From positions 310,001 through 374,000 of the forward strand of contig JAGFBZ010000854.1 of NCBI GenBank assembly GCA_018398805.1: DNA of 64,000 bases, in the 5' to 3' direction. The translations under genes and the position numbers were made by a program. The stretch's first letter is position 1. Every line of letters starts with the position of its first letter. The DNA comes from Hirundichthys speculiger. Lineage: Eukaryota; Chordata; Actinopteri; Beloniformes; Exocoetidae. A model generated the notes under the pieces. That model saw only the letters and a program-made list of their open reading frames with translations. It was not told the origin of the DNA and searched no databases. Below, in pieces: positions 14,101 to 25,900 of this stretch.

Positions 14101-14270
14101 TCAGCTGAAGTTCCAACATCTGCTCCAGTCACTTCCTCCACAGCTCTGTCAGGTAGCTCACCTGTGTCTGGAGAGCCTGGTCCAGGTCTGGGTCTCAGTC
14201 CAGGTCTGGGTCTCGGTCCGGCTGCATCCAGACCCACCTTCAGCAGGAGCAGAACCAGCACCACCTTCAT
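11188..14270 (-). CDS. kiss2: Kisspeptin-2 precursor, complete, 2 coding exons
   Basis: Secreted neuropeptide precursor; kisspeptins act through GPR54-type receptors in reproductive neuroendocrine control. Exon 1 is 14,270-14,162 and exon 2 is 11,471-11,188 (minus strand), joined in phase 1 by a GTGAGC donor and TTTAG acceptor; 130 residues. A hydrophobic signal segment MKVVLVLLLLKVGLDAA leads. The hallmark core FNYNPFGLRF (residues 79-88) is followed by Gly-Lys-Arg for amidation and cleavage; this is the Kiss2 form, not the Kiss1 YNxNSFGLRY. The tail RAIKQARTETF...ELEVPT resembles other fish Kiss2 precursors. Odd: RYNK is repeated after the core, giving three KR sites in eight residues. The 2.7-kb intron carries a 1.3-kb minisatellite. 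The ATG is chosen because it opens the signal peptide; an upstream in-frame ATG at 14,361-14,363 is less likely. Confidence 0.93.
11490..12775. repeat. Degenerate minisatellite in the kiss2 intron
   Basis: About 1.3 kb of GAGACACACCT / GAGAAACACCT / GAGACATGACT units, mostly 10-12 bp. The many overlapping minus-strand open frames (SQVCLRCVSG repeats) are artefacts of this array. Confidence 0.93.
12776..13389. other. kiss2 intron, no recognised feature
   Basis: Unique-looking intronic sequence between two arrays. No exon found. Confidence 0.5.
13390..13555. repeat. 40-bp minisatellite in the kiss2 intron
   Basis: Four copies of a 40-bp unit containing CCAGAACCTCCACCAGGGAC and GGATTTACCTCCAGTCTGGC. 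The plus-strand open frame across it is a repeat artefact. Confidence 0.85.
13556..14161. other. kiss2 intron, no recognised feature
   Basis: Proline/arginine-rich open frames on the plus strand reflect C-rich composition. The part next to exon 1 stays open in the kiss2 frame to 14,031, but the strong GTGAGC donor at 14,161 and the phase match to exon 2 show it is intron. Confidence 0.5.
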
Positions 14271-14359
14271 CTTCTCTGATCTGAGCTCAGCCGTGGAGGT
14301 CTCCTCTGTCCTCCCAGTTTTGTTCTCCTGCAGGTGACCTCTGCTCCTGCAGCTCTCGG

Positions 14360-14364
14360 CCAAT
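14360..14364 (+). promoter_or_regulatory. kiss2: CCAAT word in the kiss2 proximal promoter
   Basis: GGCCAATCAG about 90 bases upstream of the kiss2 start codon matches the NF-Y consensus and reads on the plus strand, opposite to kiss2. No TATA box is evident nearby. Prediction by motif only. Confidence 0.35.
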
Positions 14365-14574
14365 CAGAGCGCTCGGCTGACGCTCGCATGCATCATTCAG
14401 CAGCTGTTCTGGGAAACGTTCACAAACACGTCAGTCGTTGAGAAAATAGCAGCGTTTATGATCTGCTGCTGAATTTACCTGCTGCTGCTCTTTTTCTGAC
14501 GTAAAAACTCCCAAACATGCTGAAAATTTATGTTTCACTGAAAACTAAAGAACTGAACTGAAAACCTCACCTCA

Positions 14575-14640
14575 CATCAATTCCTCGTATGTGTAAAATC
14601 GTACTTGGCAATAAAGTTGATGCTGATTCTGATTCTGATT
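14575..14640 (+). mobile_element. 3' tail of a LINE (AATAAAG...GATTCT repeats)
   Basis: The stretch TCGTACTTGGCAATAAAGTT followed by GATTCT repeats is the typical 3' terminus of fish L2/Rex-like non-LTR retrotransposons. Only the end is present, just upstream of kiss2. Confidence 0.55.
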
Positions 14641-15756
14641 TAGTTTCTGCCAGTTTACCAGTTTAGTTTTTCTCAGTTTACTAGTTTAGTTTCCCCAGTT
14701 TACCAGTTGACCTGTTTAGTTTTTACCAGTTGACCGGTTTAGTTTTTATCAGTTTAACAGTTTAATTTTTACCAGTTGACCTGTTTAGTTCTTCTCAGTT
14801 GACCGGTTTAGTTTCTACCAGTTTACCAGTTGACCAGTTTAGTTTTTACCAGTTGACCGATTTAGTTCTTCTCAGTTGACCGGTTTAGTTTTTACCAGTT
14901 GACCAGTTTAGTTTTTACCAGTTGACCGGTTTAGTTTTTACCAGTTTAACAGTTGACCAGTTTAGTTTTTACCAGTTGACCGGTTTAGTTTTTATCAGTT
15001 TAACAGTTTAGTTTTTACCAGTTGATCGGTTTAGTTCTTCTCAGTTGACCGGTTTAGTTTCTACCAGTTTACCAGTTTAGTTTTTACCAGTTGACCGGTT
15101 TAGTTTTTACCAGTTGACCGGTTTAGTTTCTACCAGTTTACCAGTTGACCAGTTTAGTTTTTACCAGTTGACCGATTTAGTTTTTATCAGTTTAACAGTT
15201 TAGTTTTTACCAGTTGACCGGTTTAGTTTTCTACCAGTTTACCAGTTGACCAGTTTAGTTTTTTACCAGTTGACCGGTTTAGTTTTTACCGTTTAGTTTT
15301 AGTTTTACCAGTTGACCGTTTTAGTTTTTATCAGTTTTTTAACCAGTTTTAGTTTTTTTACCAGTTCCAGTTGACCTGTTTATTTTTGTCTCAGTTGAGC
15401 GGTTTAGTTTCTACCAGTTTACCGGTTTAGTTTTTACCAGTTTAACAGTTTAGTTTTTACCAGTTGACCTGTTTAGTTTGTCTCAGTTGAGCGGTTTAGT
15501 TTCTACCAGTTTACCGGTTTAGTTTTTACCAGTTTAACAGTTTAGTTTTTACCAGTTGACCGGTTTAGTTTCTACCAGTTTACCAGTTGACCAGTTTAGT
15601 TTTTTACCCATTGACCGGTTTAGTTTCTACCAGTTTACCAGTTGACCAGTTTAGCTTTTACCAGTTGACCGATTTAGTTTTTATCAGTTTAACAGTTTAG
15701 TTTTTACCAGTTGACCGGTTTAGTTTTTATCAGTTTAACAGTTTAGTTTTTACCAG
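14641..15756. repeat. 23-bp minisatellite upstream of gys2, left part
   Basis: About 48 copies of CCAGTTGACCGGTTTAGTTT plus TTA, with CAGTTTACCAG and CAGTTTAACAG variants. It is broken by the LINE fragment at 15,757 and resumes at 16,612. Confidence 0.93.
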
Positions 15757-16514
15757 TGTATAACAGTGAGTACAGGGCACTGGTGGACAACTTTGTAGAG
15801 TGGACGGAGCAGAATCATCTGACGCTGAACGTCAACAAGACCAGAGAGATGGTGATGGACTTCAGGAGGAAGAAGAAGCCTTCACAGCCTCTACAGATCA
15901 GAGGGGAGGTGGTGGAGGAGGTGGAGGACTACAAATACCATGGTGATCAGCAACAGTCTGGACTGGAAATCTAACAGGGATGCTGTGTACCAGAAGGTGA
16001 TGAGCAGACTCTATTTCCTGAGGAAGCTGAGATCCTTCAACGTGTGCAGATGTTAGAGATCTTCTACCAGTCTGTTGTTGCCAGCGCCCTTTTCTTTGCT
16101 GCTGTATGTTGGGGCAGCAGCATCAGAGCCAGAGACACCAGCAGACTGGACAGAATCATCTAGAAGGCTGGCTCTGTAGTGGCTCTCAGGCTGGAGCCTT
16201 TTGAGACCGTGGTGGAGAGGAGGACACTCAGTAAAACTGCTCTCCATCATGGACAATGAGGAGCATCCTCTCCACTTCACACTGGACAGACAGCGGAGCA
16301 TCTTCTCTAACAGACTGTTACAGCCCCGCTGCCAAAGGGACAGATTCAGGAAATCTTTCCTGCCACATCATTGACCTGAATAATAAACCTCTGGCCTGAT
16401 GTTTTTCTGTGGTTCATAACACACATTGCACCTTAATTTAATGCACCTTCAGTTCACTGCACCTGCAGCTCATTGCACTACTTGTTGTACGTACACTTAT
16501 TTTTATTCCTCTTG
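15757..16514 (+). pseudogene. 5'-truncated LINE (L2/CR1-like) reverse transcriptase C-terminus
   Basis: Translated pieces read VDNFVEWTEQNHLTLNVNKT and MDFRRKKKPSQPLQIRGEVV, then, after frame shifts, SRLYFLRKLRSFNVCR, FYQSVVASALFFAAVCWGSS, RLDRIIKKAG-like and FSNRLLQPRCQRDRFRKSFL. This is the C-terminal part of the ORF2 protein of a common fish non-LTR family, followed by a short 3' UTR. Frameshifts, the lost 5' part and stops make it inactive. Confidence 0.8.

Positions 16515-16611
<97 letters not shown>
16515..16611. repeat. TCTA microsatellite (LINE tail)
   Basis: About 24 uninterrupted TCTA units directly after the LINE 3' UTR and directly before the resumed minisatellite, so it is probably the element's expanded terminal repeat. 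Confidence 0.9.
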
Positions 16612-16612
<1 letters not shown>

Positions 16613-16735
16613 AGTTTACCGGTTTAGTTTTTCCTCAGTTGACCTGTTTAGTTTTTAGCAGTTGACCAGTTTACCAGTTGACTTGTTTAGTTTCTACTAG
16701 TTGACCGGTTTAGTTTCTACGAGTTGACCGGTTAC
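16612..16735. repeat. 23-bp minisatellite, right part
   Basis: Same unit as the array ending at 15,756 (CAGTTTACCGGTTTAGTTTT). It ends about 215 bases before the gys2 start codon. Confidence 0.85.
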
Positions 16736-16949
16736 AACAGTCTTGACTGAGCGACCGTCAGTCTCCGCCTGTTTCACAATCGTTCAGTCGATCTCTCGAA
16801 CCTTTACCCTACATGTGTGTGGCTGTGGTCAGTAGGCGGAGTGGAAGCCTCTGTTATCTCGTCCTCCCGGACCTCCAGCCTCAGACCACTTTGGAGGACT
16901 CGTGTCCAGAGCTCAGAGGACTCCTGTCTGTACCAGAACCCCCGGTACG

Positions 16950-19900
16950 ATGCCGCTGCCCCGGTCCCTGTCCATGTCGTCCCTGAGTGGCGTGCTGCCG
17001 GCCTGGGAGGACGAGCAGCTGCCCGTGGAGGACCTGCTGCTGTTCGAGGTTGCCTGGGAGGTCACCAACAAAGGTCAGGATTCTCTCAGTCGCCAGACTG
17101 ACAGACTCAATGAGCTCAGTGTTCAGTTTGTGGTCCGGTTCTGGCAAGATTTGGTTCTGCTCCAGAGGCTTTCTGGTGTTTGAAAGACACGTTTTTTTGT
17201 TTCAGCCTTTAGATATTTCTGTTGAAACTGAAAGTTTTTAGTGAAGAAGCTTCCTCATAACAGTTCAGTTCTGCTGGTTCTGTAGGAGCTCTGCTGCTGC
17301 AGGGCTCAGGGTTGGGGGTTAGGGTTAGAGGTTAGGGGTTAGGGTTAGGCTGTTCAGGGGTCATAATGTTTTAAAATCTCCTCAGAGCTTCTGACAGAGT
17401 AAACACCTAGCTGAGCCTGGATTCTGCTCCCTCTGAGGTTAAACATTAATGTGAAGATAGTGAGCCTGAGCCGGTCTCCAGTCCGTCTACCACCACCATC
17501 AGCCTGGGGGTCCTGGGACCACTGAGTCCACATGGAAGTAGAGCCCCGCTTCCATAACAGTAGATGATGAGTGCTTCTACGTTGTTGATGTGGACTGAGA
17601 TCATCCTGTGTTTACTCTGCCTTCACCTTTGACCCGAGTGCTGCGCTCTGATGCAGGACACACGTCATCAACCCCCGAGTGTTTGAGACAGAGCTCCTCC
17701 TACAAAACAGTCAGTAAATGAACCCCATCCCACCAGCGAGGCTCTTTGGGTTTTAAACATCTGAGTCATCGATTCCTCCTGGGTGCTCCCTCTGGGTTTA
17801 AGAGATAAAATGGAACATAGAAGGGATGCAAACAGAAGAAATATGCTGAAATAAAATTAGTCTGACAGCAAACACAGCAGCAGATCTACATCAGATGGAT
17901 GAAGAACAACACAATCAAGGTTCTGGGATGTTCTAGTTCAAGTCCAGACCTGACTGAGATGCTGAGGTGGACCTTCAGAGAGAAAGAAACCTCAGTGAAG
18001 TGAAGCAGAACACACCTCCAGAACCAGGAGACACTGCTGAAAGCTGCTGCTGCTGAAGGACCTGCTGTTGAATCATGGGGGTACTTAGTGTTGCCCACAT
18101 GATCATCGCTTCCTCATTGTTAAATAATGTAACATGTGCTTTCTCTGCAGTTGGAGGGATCTACACCGTCATCCAGTCCAAGGCCAAGATCACCGTGGAT
18201 GAGTGGGGGGAGAACTTCTTCATGATGGGACCCTACTTTGAACACAACTTCAAGACGCAGGTAGAGGGCTGCGAGCCCCCCAACCCCGCCATCAGGAAGG
18301 CCATGGATGCCCTCATCCACAACGGCTGCCAGGTGCGTCTGGGAGGAAGAACACGCTTTAGAAGAAGCCTCTTCACTGCATGCTGGTCTCTGGCTTCATG
18401 GAGGTCTTGTGCCAGGTTCTGTTTGGAGGTCCTGATAAAGTTCTAACTCTCTGAGATGATCCATGCTGATGCATTAATCCACAGGTGTCAGACCGATCCG
18501 TTAAAGGGCTGTGTGGCTGCAGGTCTTTGTTCCAACCAGCAGCAGCACAGCTGACTTGTTTCAGTCAGTCAACTAGTTATCTTCACTAAAGGTCTGAACC
18601 AGTTCAGTTGATTGAATGAAACCAGTCAGCTGTATTTCTGCTGGTTGGAACAAAAACCTGCAGCCACACGGACCTTTAACGAATCAGTTAGACACCCCTG
18701 GATTAATGTGTTGAATTAAATTCTGACTGAAAAGAGAGCTGAAGGCCTGATGAGGCCATCTGGACACCAGGGGGCGTCCACACACCGACAGTGTCACTGT
18801 CTGCTGAAAGGACCTCCTGCAGTCTCTGAGAGTATGATGGACACTGACCTTCTTCAGATACATCCTTACAACTTTGTTTTAACTTGTTGGCTTTGGATGT
18901 TTTCAGCTCCTGCAGCTTCAGGAATCCTGGATGATGAAGAACTTTGACCTAGATGAGAACAATAATCCATCTGTGTAGTGAACCTTCATTTCACCACAGG
19001 AACTCCTGAGATTTAAACATCTGTTTTCTAAAAGTGTCCAGGCCAAGACATCAGCACTTAGGGTAAATTCCAGTTCCTCCCTTCATCCTCAATCTCAACC
19101 CTCACTTTTAAAAATGCCATCCTGCCGTGAAGTCCAAGTGTCCCGATTCTTAGAACGTCCAGTTGAGGGACAAGTTTGAGGACTGTATCGCCCTCAATGT
19201 TGAGGTTCTCCAGCACCACCCTTGGAAATAAGGGCTACCCAGAAGGCATTGTATATTTTTGCCAAGACATCTTTGAAAAGGATGGCGACAAAAAAAGCTA
19301 GCTACAAATGTTAGTATTTCCGTAGTAAATGAAAATATAAGTAAAATAAATAAAAAATAAAAATAGAAATGCCTCATCTTCTTCTTCTTCTTCTTCTTCT
19401 TCTTCTTCGTCGTCGTCGTCATCGTCGTCTTCTTGACAGACTGGACCCACAGTCTGAAGACTAAGCTTGGACCAAGCTTGAGGCTGAAAGACTGAGGGTC
19501 AAAGATTGAGAGTCAAAGATTGAGGGTCAAGGATTGAGGGTTAAGGGAGAAACTGGAATTCAGCCTTACTGAGGTTTACAGGATACATGACAAATGTTCC
19601 TGTGTACGTCACAAAACCATGGACAGTTCCATTACAGTTCTGACCTGAAACATCTGGAACATCTGAAACATGTCACACAGACTCTTATTGTTAACAAAGT
19701 TATTGATAACGCAGTTAAGCTTGCTTGATAACAGTTACCTGCAGCTAGATGTTGCTGTTGTTTCCAGGTCCTGGAGCTTCAGCTGCAGCTGAGTTTAGAT
19801 GTTCTGTGGTTCAGTTTAAAGAGCCAGCGACTGGAAGACTCAGGAGTCTCTGGGAGCTAACTTGTCTGGTCCACGAAGTCTGGTCATGTAGTCTGGCCAT

Positions 19901-22900
19901 GTAGTCTGGTTCATGTAGTCTGGTCCATGTAGTTTGGTCCATGTAGTCTGGTCATGTAGTCTGGTCCATGTAGTCTGGTCAAGTAGTCTGGTCCATGTAG
20001 TTTGGTCCATGTAGTCTGGTCATGTAGTCTGGTCCATGTAGTCTGGTCCATGTCCTTCCAGTCTGGTCCATATAGTCTGATTCTTGTAATCTGGTCCATG
20101 TCCTTCCAGTCTGGTCCACGTAGTCTGGTTCATGTAGTCTGGTCCATGTAGTCTGGTCCATGTAGTCTGGTCCATGTCCTTCCAGTCAGGTCCATATAGT
20201 CTGATTCTTGTAATCTGGTCCATGTCCTTCCAGTCTGGTCCACGTAGTCTGGTTCATGTAGTCTGGTCCATGTAGTCTGGTTCATGTAGTCTGGTCCATG
20301 TAGTCTGGTCCATGTCCTTCCAGTCAGGTCCATGTAGTCTGGTTCTTGTAATCTGGTCCATGTCCTTCCAGTCTGGTCCATGTAGTCTGGTTCATGTAGT
20401 CTGGTCCATGTAGTCTGGTCCATGTCCTTCCAGTCTGGTCCATGTAGTCTGGTTCATGTAGTCAACCCATAAAGTAGACCCATAAAGCATTTGTTTTTGT
20501 TGTAAAATCACTACTTGTTGACAAGAAAAACCAGTCAGCGAGGTGTTTTTGCTTTAAAAATCATGAATTTTGTTGTAAAATCACAACATTCACCATAGCG
20601 TCTTCATATAAAATTGCTGGTTTTCCTTCTACAGCTGCTCCAACGTCTCCTGGCTCCTCCCCTCTGTCATCTGTTACTGATGTCAGAACAGCTATCACGT
20701 CTCCAGCATTTCTCCAGAAACGTTCTGGTTACTTTTATAACTGTGGTCTTACTGTGTCTTCTCCTGAAAACGACTGTCTGATAAGATATCAGCTAGCAAA
20801 CTCTTTCTGAGATGACCAATCAGACATTTTAGCAACAGAAAACTCATGTGGTAGACCCATGTGGACCCATGTGGACCAATGTGGACCCATGTGGACCCAT
20901 GTGGACCAGTGTGGACCCATTTAGAGCCATGTGGACCCATGTGGACCCGTGAACTGTCATGTTCTGGTATTAGCATGACTATATTTGGTGAATTTTAAAC
21001 GTCCTGTCCGGGTTTCTGTGCTGCAGGTTTATTTCGGTCGCTGGCTGATCGAGGGAAGTCCCTACGTGATTCTGTTCGACATCAGCTCTGCTGCCTGGAA
21101 CCTGGACCGCTGGAAGGGGGACCTGTGGCAGACCTGCAGCATCGGGCTGCCGTACCAGGACCGCGAGGCCAACGACTCCCTCATCATGGGCTCCATGATC
21201 GCCTGGTTCTTCAAGGAGGTAGGATGGAGGCTTGCTGACAACACCAGTCCAGTCCAGTCCAGTCTAGTCCTGTCCAGACTAATCCAGTCCAGTCCAGTCC
21301 AGACTAATCCAGTCCACACCAGTCCAGTCCAGTTCAGTCCAGTCCAGTCCAGTCCAGTCCAGTCCAGTCCAGTCCAGTCCAATCCAGTCCAGTCCAGTCC
21401 AGTCCAGACTAGTTCAGACATGACTAGTCCAGTCCAGACCAGTCTAGTGCAGTCCAGACTACTCCAGTCCAGAGCAGACCAGTTCAGTCCAGACCAGACT
21501 AGTCCAGTCCAGTCTAGACCAGTCCAGTACAGACTAGTCCAGACGTGACTAGTCCAGTCTAGACCAGTCTAGTCCAGTCCAGACTACTCCAGTCCAGACC
21601 AGACCAGTCTGGACCAGACCAGTCCAGACCAGTCCAGTCCAGTCCAGACTACTCCAGTCCAGCCCACTCCCAACTAGTCCAGTCCAGACTAGTCCAGTCC
21701 AGACCAGTTCAGTCCAGACTCCAGTCCACTCCAGACTAGTCCAGGCCAGACTAGTCCAGTCCAGTCCAGATCAGACCAGACCAGTCCAGTCCAGTTCAGA
21801 CCAGTCCAGAGCAGAGCAGACCAGACCAGACAAGACCAGACTAGATAAGACCAGACCAGTTCAGTCCAGTTCAGATCAGTCCAGTCCAGTCCAGTCCAAT
21901 CCAGTCCAGTCCAGACTACTCCAGTCCAGACCAGACCAGTTCAGTCCAGTCCAGTCCAGTCCAGTCCAGACTACTCCAGTCCAGACCAGACCAGACCATT
22001 CCAGACCACACTAGTCCAATCCAGACCAGTCCAGATCAGACCAGACCAGTCCAGACCAGTTTCATCTAAACCATAATCTGGATTTAGTTTTAACTCCTCA
22101 AAGGTCCCACCGTTGTTGAGAAGGTCATGAAGAAGGTCCACTGGTCCAGTGACTCTGTTCAGCCTGCTGATGTTGGTTAGGGTTAAGCCTGATTTATATT
22201 CTGACGTCAGGTGGGAGGGCATCTCTGCGTCGTCGGCGTCACCTACGCAGACGACGCAGAGATGCCCCCCCACCCTACGCAGACACTCCGGTGCACCTAC
22301 TCAAAATTGTAGGTCGACGCAGACAGTATCGCAGAGAGGAGAGAAAGGAGGCCTCTGATTGGTCAATTCTACATCCGCATAGAAAAGAGCACCTCATTGA
22401 AGAAACGAGGAAGTACCCACATCTGTACGATTCTGGTTCTCCACACCACAAAGACAGCACATATTCTAGTAATTCATGGAGGGAGATTGCGATGAATGTG
22501 GGTCTGGATACGGCCGAGACGGTGAGGAAGAGGAAAAACGCAAGAGATAAATTTAGTAAGTTTAGCTAGTTTGTGATTGTCCATCTTCCGTTGTGGCATG
22601 GAAAAACATAGTGGAGACTGCGTGAGTATAAATCAAAAGTGACGGCGGCATCTCTGCGACAAGCTGATGGCGACACATTGGTGCGAGAGTATACACGGCC
22701 CTTTAGGGCTAGGGGTTCCAGGAACCTGGAACGCTCTTAAAGGGCCAGCGTCGCACTAATAAAGTCATCTTTTTTGGTTTCCCAGCTGACGGACAACCTC
22801 GGAGACAAACCCAACATCATTGCTCACTTCCATGAGTGGCAGGCTGGTCCCGGCCTCATCCTGGCTCGCTCCCGCAAGATTCCCATGGCGACGGTCTTCA

Positions 22901-25900
22901 CAACGCACGCCACCCTGCTGGGCAGGTACCTCTGCGCTGGGAATGTGGACTTTTACAACAACCTGGACAAGGTGAGAGGTTGGGGAGGGGCGGTCCCTCA
23001 GCATGACGGAGCTGTTCACAGTGTTAGAGGCAGTGAATGCTCTTGTAAACTTTCCGCTGCGTCTCAAACGTCTCTGATCTGACGCTGAATGACGGCTAGA
23101 ATGAACCTCCATGAAGTCCAGGAGCTGAAGGTTCATTGTTGATCTGCTGTCACATTTATTCACTCATCTAAAGGTTCGGGATCTTTCACGATAACCTGGA
23201 GGGTCATTAGTAATGAGGAGGTCAGCGTGAAGCTCGTAATTACTCCACTCAGCTCATGTCTAAAGGTCAGCACGGAGCTGGAGGTCGTTAAGCAGCTGAG
23301 CGTGAACCTGACTGATGACTGGAGGTCCAGGGAGCTTCACTCATCCATCAGTATCAAGATAGATTTAGAGCCTTAACGAGTCAGTGGAGACGACTGAAGC
23401 ATCGTTAAACAAACCACTGATGAGACATGAACCAGCACGAATCAACGTACCTCCTTTATTCCAACAGCAACGTCCTAAACACAGCATCACAACAAATCTG
23501 GACACTTTTGTTGGAAAGTTTTGTTCATGTCAGATGATTTAAGAGATAATTTAACAAACATGGATACACAAAGCTCTAAAAGATTTAGGCTTCAATGAAG
23601 GTTCTCTATCAGAATCTGGACTGTTTCTGGAGCAGTTTAACTGATGATGGACCAGAGGGCCTGGATCACAATCTCTCCTGCAGTTAATCCAAAAGGTTCT
23701 GGATAGGGTTGAGGTTAGGGTTCTGAATTGACTGGTCCAGTTCTTCCACACCAAACTCTTCAAACCAGGGCCCAATAGCTTGAGACCTGGTTTGACCTGG
23801 TAGTTACTTTAGCTCTGGAGTCAAAACAGGTTGGAATCAGGCGCCAACATCTCCACTTCCAGGTTCAACCCTCAACCCTCTTCAACCCTGACCACTGGAG
23901 GGTGCAGTTCCTCTACTGACCACTAGAGACTGCAGTTCCTCTACTGACCACTAGAGGCTGCAGTTCCTCTACTGACCACTAGAAACTGCAGTTCCTCTAC
24001 TGACCACTAGAGGCTGCAGTTCCTCTACCGACCACTAGAGGCTGCAGTTCCTCTACCGACCACTAGAGGCTGCAGTTCCTCTATTGACCACTAGAAGCTG
24101 CAGTTCCTCTACTGACCACTGGAGGCTGCAGTTCCTCTATTGACCACTAGAAGCTGCAGTTCCTCTACTGACCACTGGAGGCTGCAGTTCCTCTATTGAC
24201 CACTAGAGGCTGCAGTTCCTCTACCGACCACTAGAGGTTGCAGTTCCTCTACTGACCACTAGAGACTGCAGTTCTCTACCGACCACTAGAGACTGCAGTT
24301 CCTCTACCGACCACTAGAGGCTGCTGTTCCTCTGTGCTATTTACTCTACGTTTTAGTTCTCCAATTCATTTTTTGAATTCTCTGATGTGATCTTGTGCTG
24401 TAGTTTGACATCGACAAGGAGGCTGGAGAGCGGCAGATCTACCACCGGTACTGCCTGGAGCGAGCAGCTGTCCACTGTGCTCACGTCTTCACCACGGTGT
24501 CCCAGATTACAGCGGTGGAAGCCAACCATATGCTGCACAGGAAGCCAGGTAGAGGCTGAGTCTGGGTGCTGGCTTTACTCCACAGGACTGAAGTTTTGTT
24601 GATGGTTACTGATGTTCTTTAGCTGGTTGGTGTCACTTTCCTTTCAGTTTGAAGAACCAGGATTATTCTGGATAATCTCGTGACATCATCACCAGGATAT
24701 TTGTCATGTGATTCAGAAAGTCTAACTGTTCTATTTACATTACACATAATTACAGAGGTCTTTCCCAGGTCTTCAAATCAGGGTTAGGGTTAGTGTGTGA
24801 AAAGCAGCTTCAGCAGCAGTGCTTCTCTGTCGTGGTCTCCTGTGTGATATCATCAGTCTGTCACATGATTGTGGAGGAACGCTGCCTCCTGATGTTGGTC
24901 TGATTCAGTGGAAAAGACCCACTCTAGACCTGTTCAGTCTTTTATCTTATGTGTTAGAAGCTCACGCTGCTTCAGCTCAGCTTCTTGGACCTTCACTTCT
25001 CCACAGCTCTCTGAAGGTCCACCACTGCACTAAACCAGGTGAGGTCTGGACATTCACTAGAACATTCCAAAATCTGCTGCTGTGTTGGGATCAATGTCCT
25101 GTCACATGACCCAGTTTCAGCCAATCATGGGCTGTCAGACAGATGGACCACGTGTCTGTTGTCCCCACATAATCATCCCTCTAACACCCAGGTGTATCAC
25201 ACCGAGGTTGGAGGTGTTTCTGCTGAGATGGAGAATATTTTATTTGGTTTTCTTGTGCAGATGCAGTTTTGTGTTTCCATGGAAACCCTTCCAGACAAAC
25301 TGGTTCAGTCCTCTTTTAAGACCTGCGGAGGGTCAGGAGGTGTTTTAAGTTAAGTTCTGAAGGTTAGAGTTGCAAGAGGGTGAAAGAGTTTCATTTCTGT
25401 GTTGGTACAGACGTGGTGACCCCAAACGGGCTGAATGTGAAGAAGTTCTCAGCCATGCATGAGTTCCAGAACCTGCACTCCACCAACAAGACCCGCATCC
25501 AGGATTTCGTCCGGGGACACTTCTACGGGTGGGTGACCCCAGCAGGTAGCCCTGCAGCAGCAACCCCGTAGTTCTGACCTCGATCCATCAACCGATCACA
25601 TTTATTAACCCCATTTATCCTGCAGCCACCTGGACTTCAACTTGGACAAAACACTCTTCTTTTTCATTGCTGGACGCTACGAGTTCTCTAACAAGGGAGC
25701 TGATATCTTCCTGGAGGCTCTGTCCAGACTCAACTACCTTCTGCGGGTCAGGACCTTCAGCTCAGTAAATATGCAATGACTGATGTTCAAACGTCTCAGG
25801 ACCCACCAGAGTCCTCCATCTTCTTCACAGGTCCACAGAAATGACATGACGGTGGTGGTGTTCTTCATCATGCCAGCTAAAACCAACAACTTCAACGTGG

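Noticed and set aside
14031..14363. Independent 110-codon minus-strand secreted protein
   Set aside because: Its signal-peptide part is kiss2 exon 1: a strong GTGAGC donor at 14,161 joins in phase to the exon carrying FNYNPFGLRF. The remainder is intron read-through.
16426..16665. Ile/Tyr/Leu/Ser repeat protein
   Set aside because: Translation of the TCTA microsatellite.
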